Positions 35,251 to 44,804 of a stretch of DNA of 64,000 nucleotides are shown here, piece after piece. Where the stretch lies: positions 124,001 to 188,000 of the forward strand of contig CASDPF010000001.1 of NCBI GenBank assembly GCA_949282215.1, read 5' to 3'. Under the pieces are notes generated by a model, which had not been told where the DNA came from, did no database searches, and was given only the letters and a program-made list of their open reading frames with translations. The position numbers were made by a program, and so were the translations under genes. How positions within the stretch are numbered: position 1 is the stretch's first letter; every line of letters starts with the position of its first letter. This DNA comes from an uncultured bacterium. GTDB lineage: Bacteria; Cyanobacteriota; Vampirovibrionia; Gastranaerophilales; Gastranaerophilaceae.

Positions 35251-38200
35251 CAGTCTCTTAATTTAACTCCTGTTACTCTCGTGATACCTTTTTCTTTTTG
35301 AGTTACACCAATTGTCCTATTAGCTGATTCTATCATAGGTTTTCTGTGACTAACTACTATAAATTGCGTATCTTTTGATTGGTTCTGCACCATTTGGGCG
35401 ATACGTTCAACATTCATTGTATCCAGACTTGCATCTACTTCATCAAATGCATAGAATGGTGACGGCATATATCGTTGAATTGCAAATACAAATGCTAATG
35501 CAGTAAGTGCTTTTTCTCCGCCAGACATACTTTCCAATCTTTGTAATTTTTTATCTCTAGGCTGAGCTTCAATTGTAAGTCCTCCATTAAGCGGATCGTC
35601 AGGAAATTCAAGTTTTAATTCGCCTTCACCTTCTGATAATTGATGAAATACCGCTTTGAAGTTTTCATTTATGTTATTGTATGTTTTCATAAATGTTTCT
35701 TTTTTCAACTGTTCATATCCATGCATTCTGTCTAAAATTTCTTTACGTTCTTTTGATAGCACATCAATTTGTTCTTTAATTTCCTGCTGTCGTGCAAGCT
35801 TTTCGTCATAAGTCGTCAACGCTCTCATATTGACATCACCAAGTTCTTGCATTTTTTTATCTAAACGCTGAATTTTTGAGGTGATTTCTTCGATAGAAAT
35901 TTCTACAGGCTCTAATTTATTTACTTCAACTCCTGAATCTTCAAGTTCCTTTTTAGCATTATCAAGTTGAGGTTCTAATTCCCTACGGCGAGCTTTGAAT
36001 GATTCAATTTGTTCACCGATTTTTTCGATGTCACTTTCACTTATGTGTTTTTGTTTTTCTATATCCATAAGCTCAGTATTAATTTCGTCACGCTGTTTTA
36101 AAAGTTCCCCGAGTTTTTCTTCTATAACTGCTATTTCTTCTTTTAGAACTTCTACTTTTTTATTTAAATCTTCAATTTCTTTTTTGAAAATTTCCTTTTC
36201 TTCTTCAAGTTTTACATTCGCTTCATTTTTTGCAGTGATTTCTTCTTCCTTTGTATTAATCAAGCTCAAATTGAAAGCAATTTCACGTTCGAATTCGTTT
36301 TTGTCGTTTTGAGTCTGCATCAACTGAGCCTCAAGACGTTTAATCTCGTGTTCAACACCTTCAGTCTTTTCTTTTAAATCTTTCAAATCCTGATCATTAA
36401 TAAGCTTCTCAATTTCTTCGATTTGCTCTTTAAGCTCAAGGATTTTATCATTTACCTGAATATTTTTTTCTTCTAACTTATCAAGTTTTTTATTTAATTC
36501 TGTAATTTGAGGCTCTGCGTTTTTAATAAACTCAGCTTTTTCAGTTAAAATATTTTCGCTGTTTTCATAGTTACGCTGCATATTATCAAGTTCAACTTTA
36601 GCTTTTGAATGCTCACTAACGGCATCGGAATAATTTTGTCTGATAGTTTGTAATTTACTTTCAAGTGTATTCTTTTTATTTTCAAGAGTTCCGAGCCTTT
36701 GTTCAAGTTCTTTTACTTTCCCTTTGAATTCTTCTAATTCGGCATCATCATTTTGAGAAAAGCTGAGTCCGCTTTTTCTCATAGAACCACCTGTTATAGC
36801 ACCTGATTTTTCAAATAATTCACCGGCAAGTGTGACCATTCTGTATTTACCGATTAATTTTTTAGCACATTCCATATCTTCAACAACAATTGTGTCACCT
36901 ACAGCATAATAAAATGCATTGATATACTCATCATCAAAGTCTACAAGATTAATAGCAAAATCTATAACCCCTCTGTCTTTTGGCAAAGAAAGACGAGTAG
37001 GAGCTTTTTGAACTTTATTTAACGGAATGAATGTTGTTCTACCGCCACCTGAGGATTTCAAAAGCTCAATAGCAACTGATGCAACATGTTCATCGTCTAC
37101 AACTATATGAGCCATTCTGCCGCCAAAAGCAACTTCCATAGCAGTTGAATATTCCTTGTCAACTTTCCCTAACTTAACAAGCGGAGCATGAACACCTCGT
37201 AACTTAGCATTCATAACAGTATCTATGGCATTTCCCATACCGGCTTGTGCCATTTGTTTTGTAGCTTCCATTCTTGAAAGCTTATTATATGCCATACGGA
37301 TATTATAATTTAGATCATTTATTTCATTATTTGTTTTATCAAGGTCTTGGAGCGTATTTTGCTGGATTGACTTAAAGTCCTGTAACTCTTTTGAAAGGTC
37401 TTCTACCTGCTGTTTTTTTAAGTCAAAATTAGACGTAAAATTAGCTTTTAACTCTTCCAATTCAGTAAGTTTTGTTTTAGCAAGTGCTAATTGTTCTGTT
37501 AAATTTTTTAACTCATTTTCAAGCGGAAGTTTTTCTTTTAACAAATTTGTTTCATTATCTTGAAGATTTTCAAGCTCTTTTCTTAGTGCATTTCTGCGTT
37601 CAATATGCTGCTCAGCAGTGCTGTTCAAGCCTGTCATATCTTCAAGAATTTTCTTTAATTCATTTCGTTTTGCAACTATATCTAATTCGATTTTTGCAAT
37701 ATTTTCTTCTTTTAGTTTTATATTTAATTTAGTATTTTCAATTTTTTGTTTAAAGTTCTCAATACCGTTTTTAGCGTTTTCAACGGTTTTCATATTTTCT
37801 AATATCTGTTTATCAGCAAAATTTAAAGCATTTTGCTTTCTGTCTATTTCACCTTTAACTGTTTCTTCTTGACGTTTTAATTCAAGTTGCTGGGCTTCAC
37901 CTTTTTCTTTTACAAGAGCTGATACTTCTTGATATTTTGATTTGATAAGTGTCAAACGTTCTTCTAAATCTTTGCTTTTCAACTCTTCTTCTTTTTTCTT
38001 TTTGGTAAATTCAAGAATGTTAGAGTGAGCCTGTTCAAGACTTTTTTTTATATCAAAAAAACGGACTTTAGTAATCTGGCTTTCCAACCCGTTTTTTTCT
38101 TCTCTCAATTTTTGATATTTGATTGCAACTTCTCGTTCTTCTTTTAATTGCTCAAGCATGGAATCAATTTCGGTTAAAATAACCGAAGATCTTTCTACTC

Positions 38201-38741
38201 TTTGTTCAACATCAGTTAATTCGTTTGTTGCTTGTTCTATTCTGCGGTCAAAATCTGCGATACCTGCGATTTCATCTATTATTTTACGTCTGTTTTTTGG
38301 AGTACAATTCGTAATCCCTTGTACATCACCTTGCATCATTACATTATAACTGTTTGGAGTTACGTTATATTTTTCAAGAATAGCATGCACATTCGTTAGT
38401 GTTGTGACACTGTCATTAAGATAATATGTACTTGCATAGCCTTGTGAAGATTTGCGAATTCTTCTTGCTATACTTAAATCCTGCCCGTCTTCCATATCAC
38501 CGAAAGTTACTTTAACAAAGGCTTCATTCCTTTTGGTATATGTTGAGATAAAATGTGACAGGTTTTCAGCTCTTAACTCACTTGCATTTGCGAGTCCCAA
38601 AGCAAATAAAACACTGTCAATTATATTACTTTTTCCTGATCCGTTCGGCCCAGATACAGTAGTGAACCCTTTTAACAAAGGTATCTCTGATCGGTTGGCA
38701 AATGATTTGAAATTATCTATCTCTAATTGTTTTATATACAT
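35250..38741 (-). CDS. smc: chromosome segregation SMC ATPase
   Basis: From the Met of MYIKQLEIDNFKSF (38741) the product is 1163 residues, normal for bacterial SMC. The N-terminal head has Walker A GPNGSGKSN. Two long coiled coils flank a hinge near the middle (RGVHAPLVKLGKVDKEYSTAMEVAFGG and GAITGGSMRKSG). The C-terminal head has LSGGEKALTALAF and Walker B FYAFDEVDASLD. Longer upstream frames lack support; the chosen start fits the promoter at 38764-38792. First gene of smc-scpA-scpB. Confidence 0.96.
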   Translation of the reverse strand: MYIKQLEIDNFKSFANRSEIPLLKGFTTVSGPNGSGKSNIIDSVLFALGLANASELRAENLSHFISTYTKRNEAFVKVTFGDMEDGQDLSIARRIRKSSQGYASTYYLNDSVTTLTNVHAILEKYNVTPNSYNVMMQGDVQGITNCTPKNRRKIIDEIAGIADFDRRIEQATNELTDVEQRVERSSVILTEIDSMLEQLKEEREVAIKYQKLREEKNGLESQITKVRFFDIKKSLEQAHSNILEFTKKKKEEELKSKDLEERLTLIKSKYQEVSALVKEKGEAQQLELKRQEETVKGEIDRKQNALNFADKQILENMKTVENAKNGIENFKQKIENTKLNIKLKEENIAKIELDIVAKRNELKKILEDMTGLNSTAEQHIERRNALRKELENLQDNETNLLKEKLPLENELKNLTEQLALAKTKLTELEELKANFTSNFDLKKQQVEDLSKELQDFKSIQQNTLQDLDKTNNEINDLNYNIRMAYNKLSRMEATKQMAQAGMGNAIDTVMNAKLRGVHAPLVKLGKVDKEYSTAMEVAFGGRMAHIVVDDEHVASVAIELLKSSGGGRTTFIPLNKVQKAPTRLSLPKDRGVIDFAINLVDFDDEYINAFYYAVGDTIVVEDMECAKKLIGKYRMVTLAGELFEKSGAITGGSMRKSGLSFSQNDDAELEEFKGKVKELEQRLGTLENKKNTLESKLQTIRQNYSDAVSEHSKAKVELDNMQRNYENSENILTEKAEFIKNAEPQITELNKKLDKLEEKNIQVNDKILELKEQIEEIEKLINDQDLKDLKEKTEGVEHEIKRLEAQLMQTQNDKNEFEREIAFNLSLINTKEEEITAKNEANVKLEEEKEIFKKEIEDLNKKVEVLKEEIAVIEEKLGELLKQRDEINTELMDIEKQKHISESDIEKIGEQIESFKARRRELEPQLDNAKKELEDSGVEVNKLEPVEISIEEITSKIQRLDKKMQELGDVNMRALTTYDEKLARQQEIKEQIDVLSKERKEILDRMHGYEQLKKETFMKTYNNINENFKAVFHQLSEGEGELKLEFPDDPLNGGLTIEAQPRDKKLQRLESMSGGEKALTALAFVFAIQRYMPSPFYAFDEVDASLDTMNVERIAQMVQNQSKDTQFIVVSHRKPMIESANRTIGVTQKEKGITRVTGVKLRD

Positions 38742-38763
38742 AATTATCCCTAGTCTTATACCT

Positions 38764-38792
38764 ATTAGACTATACTTATAAATAATTGTCAA
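38764..38792 (-). promoter_or_regulatory. probable promoter of smc-scpA-scpB
   Basis: On the minus strand a consensus TTGACA (38787-38792) is 17 bp from TCTAAT (38764-38769). Transcription would begin near 38757, about 16 bases before the smc ATG at 38741. Confidence 0.7.
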
Positions 38793-38874
38793 AATGTTAA
38801 TAGCTTCTTAATATAATCTGAGGCTTATATGTTTGTTGATAGAAAAATTTTTCAAAGTCTATAAATTAGTTTAT

Positions 38875-39585
38875 ATGAGGAAAATATTTTTATTTTTTAT
38901 GTTAATTTGTTTGCCTGTATTTGCAAGTGAATACGGAGTATATAGACCTGATAATTATAACTATTCATCTGATAATCAAGAGATGACTCTTTTTATATTG
39001 GATTTTTCAAACAGTATGACAGAATATCTTGATGGTGTAAGTAAGCTTGATCTTATGCTTGATACTATGCGTCAAATACTTCCTAAAATAAGTTCAGAAA
39101 GCAGAGTTGGCTTAAGAGTTTACGGGCATAAAATGGGTTTTACACCTATAGATTCCTGCAGAGCGTCATCTTTGATAGTTCCGATTACGAAAGCCAATAG
39201 TCTTAATATTATGAATTCATTGTCCACAGTACATCCAAGAGGGATGACGCCTATTACATTTTCGTTAAAAGAAGCTGTAAGAAATGATTTTATCGGATTT
39301 ACAGGAAAAAAGCATATTATACTACTCACTGATGGCGGAGAAAACTGTGATGAAAGCCCTTGTAAGTTTGTTATGGAGCTTATTAAAGTAAGAAAAGATA
39401 TTTCTATTGATGTAATTGCTTTTAATATTGACAATCCCGATGACTTGGATCAGCTTGAATGCACTGCACTTGTTACAAGCGGAAAATTCTATACTGCAAA
39501 TACTGCAGCGGAACTTGCAAGAAGTTTGAATAATTCAATTAATGCACATAAAGAGGTCGAAGCAAAAATTATTCCTAACAGATAG
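38875..39585 (+). CDS. secreted von Willebrand factor A domain protein
   Basis: From ATG 38875 the product is 236 residues with a signal peptide (MRKIFLFFMLICLPVFAS) and likely cleavage after VFA. The vWA fold shows a MIDAS metal site: DFSNSM near residue 52, a Thr in RGMTPITFSL, and LLTDGGENCD. Three Cys downstream of the signal could form a disulfide outside the cell. It is a probable extracytoplasmic ligand-binding or protein-complex factor. It ends exactly where the convergent pseudopilin gene ends, with no gap. Confidence 0.85.
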   Translation: MRKIFLFFMLICLPVFASEYGVYRPDNYNYSSDNQEMTLFILDFSNSMTEYLDGVSKLDLMLDTMRQILPKISSESRVGLRVYGHKMGFTPIDSCRASSLIVPITKANSLNIMNSLSTVHPRGMTPITFSLKEAVRNDFIGFTGKKHIILLTDGGENCDESPCKFVMELIKVRKDISIDVIAFNIDNPDDLDQLECTALVTSGKFYTANTAAELARSLNNSINAHKEVEAKIIPNR

Positions 39586-40260
39586 CTAAAATTTTATAGG
39601 ATAATCTTCTGGAATACTCCAATTATGGAATTGGATAAGTGCAGTACAATAATCAGCCTGCTGTCCTGTATATTTTATAAGTTTGTCACATCCGTATATT
39701 CCGTTATGCAAATCTTCTTCAGTACCTTCCCAAGCATATTTGTAAGGTTCAAACCCTTTACCTTTATGATATTTTGCAGCTTCAGCCGTTTGTGCTCCTA
39801 AATTATTATTAAATCTAAATGTAAAAACATCTTTTCCCATTAATAATCCGTTCGGATTTTTTTTAAAATTCTTTTGATCAATAATAAAATTATAATCTCT
39901 GCCTTGTCTGAAAGACTTAAGCAGACTGCCATCTGCAAAATATATCAAAATAGCATCATCATTGCCAGCTGGCATTTCTTCTATTTTGGTAACTTTTAAG
40001 TATCCTTTATAATATTTATTATAAAAGTCGATAGGCTTTAATGTAGTTTCCCAATATAAACATTCGCCATTCACAAGCTCTGACTGCTTTATAGCTTGAT
40101 TCATTACGGAATAAATTCTTTTTAGCTTTGTCAGGACTACTTGTTCTCTATATTTTGATAAAACAGTCGGAAGAGTCATTGCTGCCACTATTCCTATTAT
40201 ACCTAATGTAATAAGTACTTCTGCCAGCGTAAAAGCTCTATATCCCGTATTTTTTTTCAT
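39586..40260 (-). CDS. orphan type IV pseudopilin-like protein (locus 4)
   Basis: A 224-residue protein with RAFTLAEVLITLGIIG at residues 8-23 and the C-terminal motif Y-C-T-A-L-I-x4-W-x-I-x-E-D-Y-P, as in loci 1 and 6. The segment GFEPYKYAWEGTEEDLHNGIYGCDK is close to GFEPYKASWDETKQGLYDKNGLGCN of locus 1, so these are paralogues. No pilus assembly genes are close. It is divergent from the small gene at 40379 across a 118-bp gap with one 12-bp perfect palindrome. Confidence 0.85.
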   Translation of the reverse strand: MKKNTGYRAFTLAEVLITLGIIGIVAAMTLPTVLSKYREQVVLTKLKRIYSVMNQAIKQSELVNGECLYWETTLKPIDFYNKYYKGYLKVTKIEEMPAGNDDAILIYFADGSLLKSFRQGRDYNFIIDQKNFKKNPNGLLMGKDVFTFRFNNNLGAQTAEAAKYHKGKGFEPYKYAWEGTEEDLHNGIYGCDKLIKYTGQQADYCTALIQFHNWSIPEDYPIKF

Positions 40261-40319
40261 ATTCTCTCCCTTTACATAATTTAAATAATACCTTTATTAA
40301 TAAAAACATACTTTTAATA

Positions 40320-40370
40320 ATGAAACAATTGTTTTATTTTGTCAATATTGTAAATCCTTATTTGTATAAT
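40320..40370. promoter_or_regulatory. palindromic operator and -10 box between locus 4 genes
   Basis: AAACAATTGTTT at 40323-40334 is a perfect palindrome and extends as an 18-bp near-palindrome at 40320-40337. A perfect TATAAT lies at 40365-40370, only 8 bases before the regulator ATG at 40379, which would give a nearly leaderless message. The -35 is weak (TTGTCA at 40339-40344 is 20 bp away). Confidence 0.55.
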
Positions 40371-40378
40371 TAAAAAAT

Positions 40379-40615
40379 ATGAAAGATAACGATTTAGAAA
40401 TTATAGATTCACATAAAACTGTGAAAATACTTTTGGCTCATAGAGCTTGGACTTTAAAAAAACTTGCAGAAAAACTCTCTGAAGTCAGTGGAAAATATTA
40501 CTCTCAGCAAAACTTAAATTATCGTTTGAAAACCAATTCTTTAAAACTGTCTGAGATGGATTATATTTGTAAAATTTTGGGCTTTAAAATTACTTTTGAA
40601 GATGTTCAAAAATAA
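40379..40615 (+). CDS. small helix-turn-helix protein (locus 4 regulator)
   Basis: A 78-residue protein with HKTVKILLAHRAWTLKKLAEKLSE and a later YSQQNLNYRLKTNSLKLSEMDYICKILGFKI. The order of helices is XRE-like: first helix, LKKLAEKL as the positioning helix, QQNLNYRL as recognition helix, then a two-helix cap. A loop between the HTH helices is longer than usual. It carries no other domain. It is divergent from the pseudopilin at 39586-40260 and ends 2 bases before the convergent PLD gene. No Shine-Dalgarno sequence is seen. Confidence 0.75.
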   Translation: MKDNDLEIIDSHKTVKILLAHRAWTLKKLAEKLSEVSGKYYSQQNLNYRLKTNSLKLSEMDYICKILGFKITFEDVQK

Positions 40616-40617
40616 AA

Positions 40618-42396
40618 TTATTTACACCCCTCATCATTTTTATCAATTTTGCCGTCAAAATCATTATCTATCCCATCAAAACAGGAACCGATAGAATATT
40701 TGCTTTCTGCTGGAGGGTTAAATTTTAAGTATTTATCAGGAATTTTTTTCCACAAATATTCAAAATAATCCGAGTAAAATTTAGCTATTTTAGGATTTTC
40801 TATAATAAGCATATTTTCATCATTTTTATTTTCACCGCTGTCAGAAAAATTTGTAGAGCCTGTAATCAGATATGTATTATCAATGATTATGACTTTTGAA
40901 TGCATTTTACCTGCATAATTTTCAACTTTAACAGGTATGCCTGCTTGTTTAAGTTCTTTAACAGTCGAATGCCTTACTCCGGTATTCGTGGCATCAAGTA
41001 TTATTTTTATATTTACTCCTTTTTTATATGAGTTTATAAGTGCAGTTGTAAGTTCCTTATGTGTTATTAAAAAAGCAGGGATATATATTGTTTTTTGTGC
41101 AGAATTGACAAGCGGGATTACTCGTTTTGTAATTGCTTTATCCTGCGGTGAAAAATAAATTTCGATATTCATTCCGTTTGAGTTAATTACAGTTAAAACA
41201 GAAGCTTTTTTCTTTAAATCGTGAAATTTACCTGAATACATTTGCTCAAACTCTTTCGTATAAATAGAAGCAATCTGGGGCGAACTGATAATCAAAATGT
41301 TATTTTGATTAAATCCGGAAAAGCCTGTTTTTGAAAAATTCATAGAACCAGTAAAGACTTTTTTATTGTCTGATATTGCAAATTTATTATGCATAAGATA
41401 ATTTGTAAGTGAAGCCTTCTCCGGTATTTCATCGGATTTTGTATTTTTAAACTCTTTTATAAAATTTTCAGTATCAGGATAGTAATTCTCTTTTGAAGTT
41501 TGTGTATCATAAATTATTCTTATATTTACTCCTCGTTTTTCAGCATTTTTAATCGCATTTTTAACCTTTGGTATGTTAGTCCAGCCGTATAGTGCGATAT
41601 CAAGAGTTTCTTTTGTATTATCAACTAAAGAAACAAACTCCTTGCATACAGAATGGTTACAGTTCAAATCGGGTTTTAAAATTTCTGTAAAATCAGTTAG
41701 GATAACCTTTATATTTCCTGCAGTCAGAATTGTTGGTGGAGGTAATAATATTTTCTTTTCAGATTTAATTTTATTGCTCGCATTAATATGACAGAATTTA
41801 CAAGGGGTTGAATTAACAGGTAAATCTTTTTCGGGAAGAACTACCGCATCATGAGCAATTTGTCCGTATTTGCAATTTAATTTATGATACTTATTACTTG
41901 TGTGATTATAAATCACAAGATGAAGTTTTTTAGCCTTTAATTTAATTTGTTCAAAAGCATTTTTATCAATTTCTTTTCCGTCAATAATGGCAAAACCTGA
42001 TTTTTTAAGTAAATCTGAATAATCTTTATTCTCAATAAATAGTTCAGCTTCAGTACATTGCGGCTTTTTTATGCCATTATATTTTAATTTAATTTCTTTA
42101 TATGCAAGTATTGAGTTAGCAAATTCATCTGCCAAATACCCGATAGCAAGCCCGTCAGCTGTCGATATTGTATTAATTTCATTCTTAAAATATTGAAGGT
42201 TTGAAGTGTATGAGGTAATTTTCGGAATACATATTGTTTCATCTTCATCAACAATTCCGTTATTATTTATATCAATTTGAACGATAGCAGGTGTAATAAC
42301 TTTTAAGACTTGCTTTACGTTTGAGTTAATAAAATAAAATATCGAAAATGATATATAGAAAATAATAATTGTTACTATACTTATTTTTTCTTTCAT
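40618..42396 (-). CDS. membrane-anchored phospholipase D-superfamily protein with calcium-loop-like ends
   Basis: A 592-residue protein. An N-terminal anchor (IVTIIIFYISFSIFYFI) is followed by an EF-hand-like loop (DINNNGIVDEDE). Near residue 170 a Cys/His segment (YHKLNCKYG ... CKFCH) resembles a small metal site. Two HKD catalytic motifs follow: MHNKFAISDNKKVFTGSMNFS and MHSKVIIIDNTYLITGSTNFSDSGENKNDENM. The C-terminus repeats a calcium-loop pattern (CFDGIDNDFDGKIDKNDEGC). The PLD pair suggests a phosphodiesterase acting on lipid or nucleic acid outside the cytoplasmic membrane; substrate unknown. It overlaps the deacetylase gene by 4 bases. Confidence 0.85.
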   Translation of the reverse strand: MKEKISIVTIIIFYISFSIFYFINSNVKQVLKVITPAIVQIDINNNGIVDEDETICIPKITSYTSNLQYFKNEINTISTADGLAIGYLADEFANSILAYKEIKLKYNGIKKPQCTEAELFIENKDYSDLLKKSGFAIIDGKEIDKNAFEQIKLKAKKLHLVIYNHTSNKYHKLNCKYGQIAHDAVVLPEKDLPVNSTPCKFCHINASNKIKSEKKILLPPPTILTAGNIKVILTDFTEILKPDLNCNHSVCKEFVSLVDNTKETLDIALYGWTNIPKVKNAIKNAEKRGVNIRIIYDTQTSKENYYPDTENFIKEFKNTKSDEIPEKASLTNYLMHNKFAISDNKKVFTGSMNFSKTGFSGFNQNNILIISSPQIASIYTKEFEQMYSGKFHDLKKKASVLTVINSNGMNIEIYFSPQDKAITKRVIPLVNSAQKTIYIPAFLITHKELTTALINSYKKGVNIKIILDATNTGVRHSTVKELKQAGIPVKVENYAGKMHSKVIIIDNTYLITGSTNFSDSGENKNDENMLIIENPKIAKFYSDYFEYLWKKIPDKYLKFNPPAESKYSIGSCFDGIDNDFDGKIDKNDEGCK

Positions 42397-43235
42397 AAGT
42401 TTTTACAGTTAGTAATTTCAAAACCAAGTCTAAAAATTGTATCTTTTAATATTTTATCTTGTGTAAGCTGAAATTCTGAGAAATGACTGTCAGACTTCAG
42501 ACTAGTATATTTACAAGGATGTATAAGACATTCGACTGTACAATTAGTATCCTCTAGTGCTTTTAATCCATATTCTAAAGTCATTGAATCCATCATCCCT
42601 GTATATCCGACACCAATCAGATAATCATTTGACTTTAATCCGAATTCTTTAACCGTATTTTTATTTTTTGCTGTAAACATATTAAGCAAATTAACTTTTA
42701 CAATATTTATAAAAAAGGCAGGTGAATAATTCTTTTTTGCGTTCGGTGCAACGTAAAATTCTTCATACTGAGTTCTAATATACGGAATCCCGTATTCTTT
42801 AGCAAGTTTTGCAGTTAATCTGAATATAGCAGGTATTGCATGAACGTGTACATGTGAGTCTATATGATCAATTTTTGCAACGCTTTGTACTTTTTCAATC
42901 TGTGCACGAAATTCTTTTTCTATAGCATTAAGAACTTCTTTTTTACTGCTGTTTAGAATAAACCACAAATATCCCTTATTAAAATTTGAATGATTATCAG
43001 TCAAACAATCTACATGAGTAAGTGATTTTCCTTCAATTATGTTTAAATGAACTCCTAGACCCAGATTCTGGCATTCAGGCAATATTTCGTTAACCGCACT
43101 GTCAAATGCAGTGCCGTTAGCACAAATACTTGCACTTGTTAAAAATCCATAATTATACCCATCTAGAACAGCTCTGTTAAAATCAGAACTCATTCCAAAA
43201 TCATCAGCATTTAAAATAAATTGTCTTTTATTCAT
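42393..43235 (-). CDS. YdjC/ChbG/HpnK-family carbohydrate deacetylase
   Basis: A 280-residue metal-dependent deacetylase. The N-terminal ADDFGMSSDFNRAV gives the Asp ligands, and HIDSHVHVHAIPAIF the His ligands; GLGVHLNI is also typical. HpnK members act in hopanoid synthesis and ChbG on chitobiose, but neither context is present. A glycosyltransferase gene of the undecaprenyl/dolichyl type is divergent from it, a common pairing for lipid-linked sugar modification. It is translationally coupled to the PLD gene. Confidence 0.85.
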   Translation of the reverse strand: MNKRQFILNADDFGMSSDFNRAVLDGYNYGFLTSASICANGTAFDSAVNEILPECQNLGLGVHLNIIEGKSLTHVDCLTDNHSNFNKGYLWFILNSSKKEVLNAIEKEFRAQIEKVQSVAKIDHIDSHVHVHAIPAIFRLTAKLAKEYGIPYIRTQYEEFYVAPNAKKNYSPAFFINIVKVNLLNMFTAKNKNTVKEFGLKSNDYLIGVGYTGMMDSMTLEYGLKALEDTNCTVECLIHPCKYTSLKSDSHFSEFQLTQDKILKDTIFRLGFEITNCKNL

Positions 43236-43319
43236 CTTAATGTTCTATTGCACTCCAATCTTAATTATTATATTATAGAATCGTCTGTTTAGGCAAGTTG
43301 TTACAGAATTGAGGTTTTT

Positions 43320-44273
43320 ATGAATAAGCCGACTTTAGCTATAATTATCCCTTGTTTTAATGAAGAACTATGCATTAATAATACTGTCGAAAAATTATTT
43401 TTAGTCATTAATTCTTTAATAGCAAAAGATAAAATCAAGTCAGACAGTTATATATATCTTGTTGATGACGGGTCAACTGATGCGACTTGGGAAATTATTA
43501 AAGAACTTCATTCAAAAAACAATCTAGTAAAGGCACAAAAATTTATTAGAAATTATGGTAATCAAAAGGCCCTTATTGCAGGGCTTGAAGGAGTGCGAGC
43601 CATAGGATGCGATTGTGTAGTATCTATTGATGCAGATCTTCAGCAAGATGAATGGGCAATTGAGAGATTTGTAGATGAGTATATGAAAGGGTTTGATATT
43701 GTCTCAGGTATTAGAAATGACAGAAATACTGATTCTTTTTTAAAAAAAACTACTGCCTTGTTGTTCTATAAGTTAATGAATTTAATGGGCGTAAAAATTC
43801 CTGTAAATCATTCAGACTATAGACTGATAAGTAAGCGTGCACTTGAGTTAATGTCTCAGTATCATGAAAATGCCTTATTTCTTCGTGGATTTTTTCACGA
43901 ATTAGGATTAAAAACATCTTACATTCATTTTGATGTAAAACAGCGTATGGCAGGAAAATCTAAATTCAATTTTGTAAAATTAGTGGAATTATCTCTTAAC
44001 GGTATTACATCATTTAGTATAGTCCCTTTGCGTTTTATAACAGTGCTTGGCTTTTTAATGGCACTATTCGGTTTTGTTGTTGGAGTAGAGGCAGTTTTTG
44101 AAAAATTCTTGCATAACAATGCTCCTAACGGAATGACGACAACCATAATTCTGTTATGCGTATTTGGCGGAATACAGATATTTTGTAGCGGGATTATTGG
44201 AGAGTATGTGGGTCAAGTATTTAGAGAAGTGAAAGCTCGTCCTAGATATATTAAAGAAACTGAATTAAAATAA
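43320..44273 (+). CDS. membrane glycosyltransferase family 2 (GtrB/ArnC/DPM1-like)
   Basis: A 317-residue enzyme that probably moves a sugar onto a polyprenyl phosphate. The GT-A domain shows IIPCFNEE near the start, YLVDDGSTD, and VVSIDADLQQD, followed by MAGKSKFNFVKLVELSLNGI. Two membrane helices close the protein (LRFITVLGFLMALFGFVVGVEAV and TIILLCVFGGIQIFCSGIIGEYVG). A GAGG site precedes the ATG. Its neighbour is the divergent YdjC-type deacetylase. Confidence 0.92.
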   Translation: MNKPTLAIIIPCFNEELCINNTVEKLFLVINSLIAKDKIKSDSYIYLVDDGSTDATWEIIKELHSKNNLVKAQKFIRNYGNQKALIAGLEGVRAIGCDCVVSIDADLQQDEWAIERFVDEYMKGFDIVSGIRNDRNTDSFLKKTTALLFYKLMNLMGVKIPVNHSDYRLISKRALELMSQYHENALFLRGFFHELGLKTSYIHFDVKQRMAGKSKFNFVKLVELSLNGITSFSIVPLRFITVLGFLMALFGFVVGVEAVFEKFLHNNAPNGMTTTIILLCVFGGIQIFCSGIIGEYVGQVFREVKARPRYIKETELK

Positions 44274-44508
44274 TTGAGATACTGTTTGACTATTCTGAAA
44301 TTTTGCTGTTACGGAAAAGTCGTTTTAAAATTTGCTGGTAGTTTTCTTTAAAAAACTATTATCAAAATTGATTGAATCAGTTCAAAAAATATTTCAGCTT
44401 ATATTTTCGTAAAAGATAATGAAATAATAAAATCATTCCATTTGGAAATGCTATAAAAATAAAGTTTTATCCTATGTAAACTTATAGAAAATAAAATATA
44501 AATAAAAA

Positions 44509-44766
44509 AGCCGTGCATTCTGTCTATCGAATTCAATAAGAAATATCTACGATTAAATTATCTACTTTTAAAAACAAAACACCCGCAAGGATTGTCTTAG
44601 TGCTGCTATGTTTCCATCCTGACACGGTTCGACAGCTTACGCCATCTTGTCCTTAAACCTCAACAATAATTTAATTTTCAATAATGCTTACCAAACCCTC
44701 ACAACAGACTCTGCACCCCGCATTAACTTCGGGTCGAGGGATTGCAATTCCCCGTGGAGCACGGCT
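44509..44766 (-). ncRNA. ffs: signal recognition particle RNA, long form with Alu-like domain
   Basis: On the minus strand the 5' end AGCCGTGC pairs with the 3' end GCACGGCT, and T-run termination follows directly. The S-domain hairpin GTCAGGATGGAAACATAGCAGC (44602-44623) has the GNRA loop GAAA and the invariant asymmetric AGCAGC/CAGG internal loop; it is followed by ACTAAG as in other bacteria. The 5' part GCTCCACGGGG...TGCAATCCCTCG matches the long scRNA of Bacillus subtilis rather than the short 4.5S RNA. Length is about 258 nt. An extended -10 (TGATATAAT on the minus strand, -10 box at 44773-44778) sits at the right distance from the 5' end. Confidence 0.92.
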
Positions 44767-44804
44767 AAGTTTATTATATCATAAAAATTTATTATTTGTA
44801 TAGT

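Noticed and set aside
35250-38792. longer start of smc at 38792
   Set aside because: The extra 17 residues overlap the promoter (38764-38792) and do not match SMC proteins; MYIKQLEIDNFKSF is the normal start.
44274-44508. possible tRNA or second RNA gene between the glycosyltransferase and the SRP RNA
   Set aside because: No cloverleaf, T-loop or conserved core could be found; only short AT-rich hairpins.
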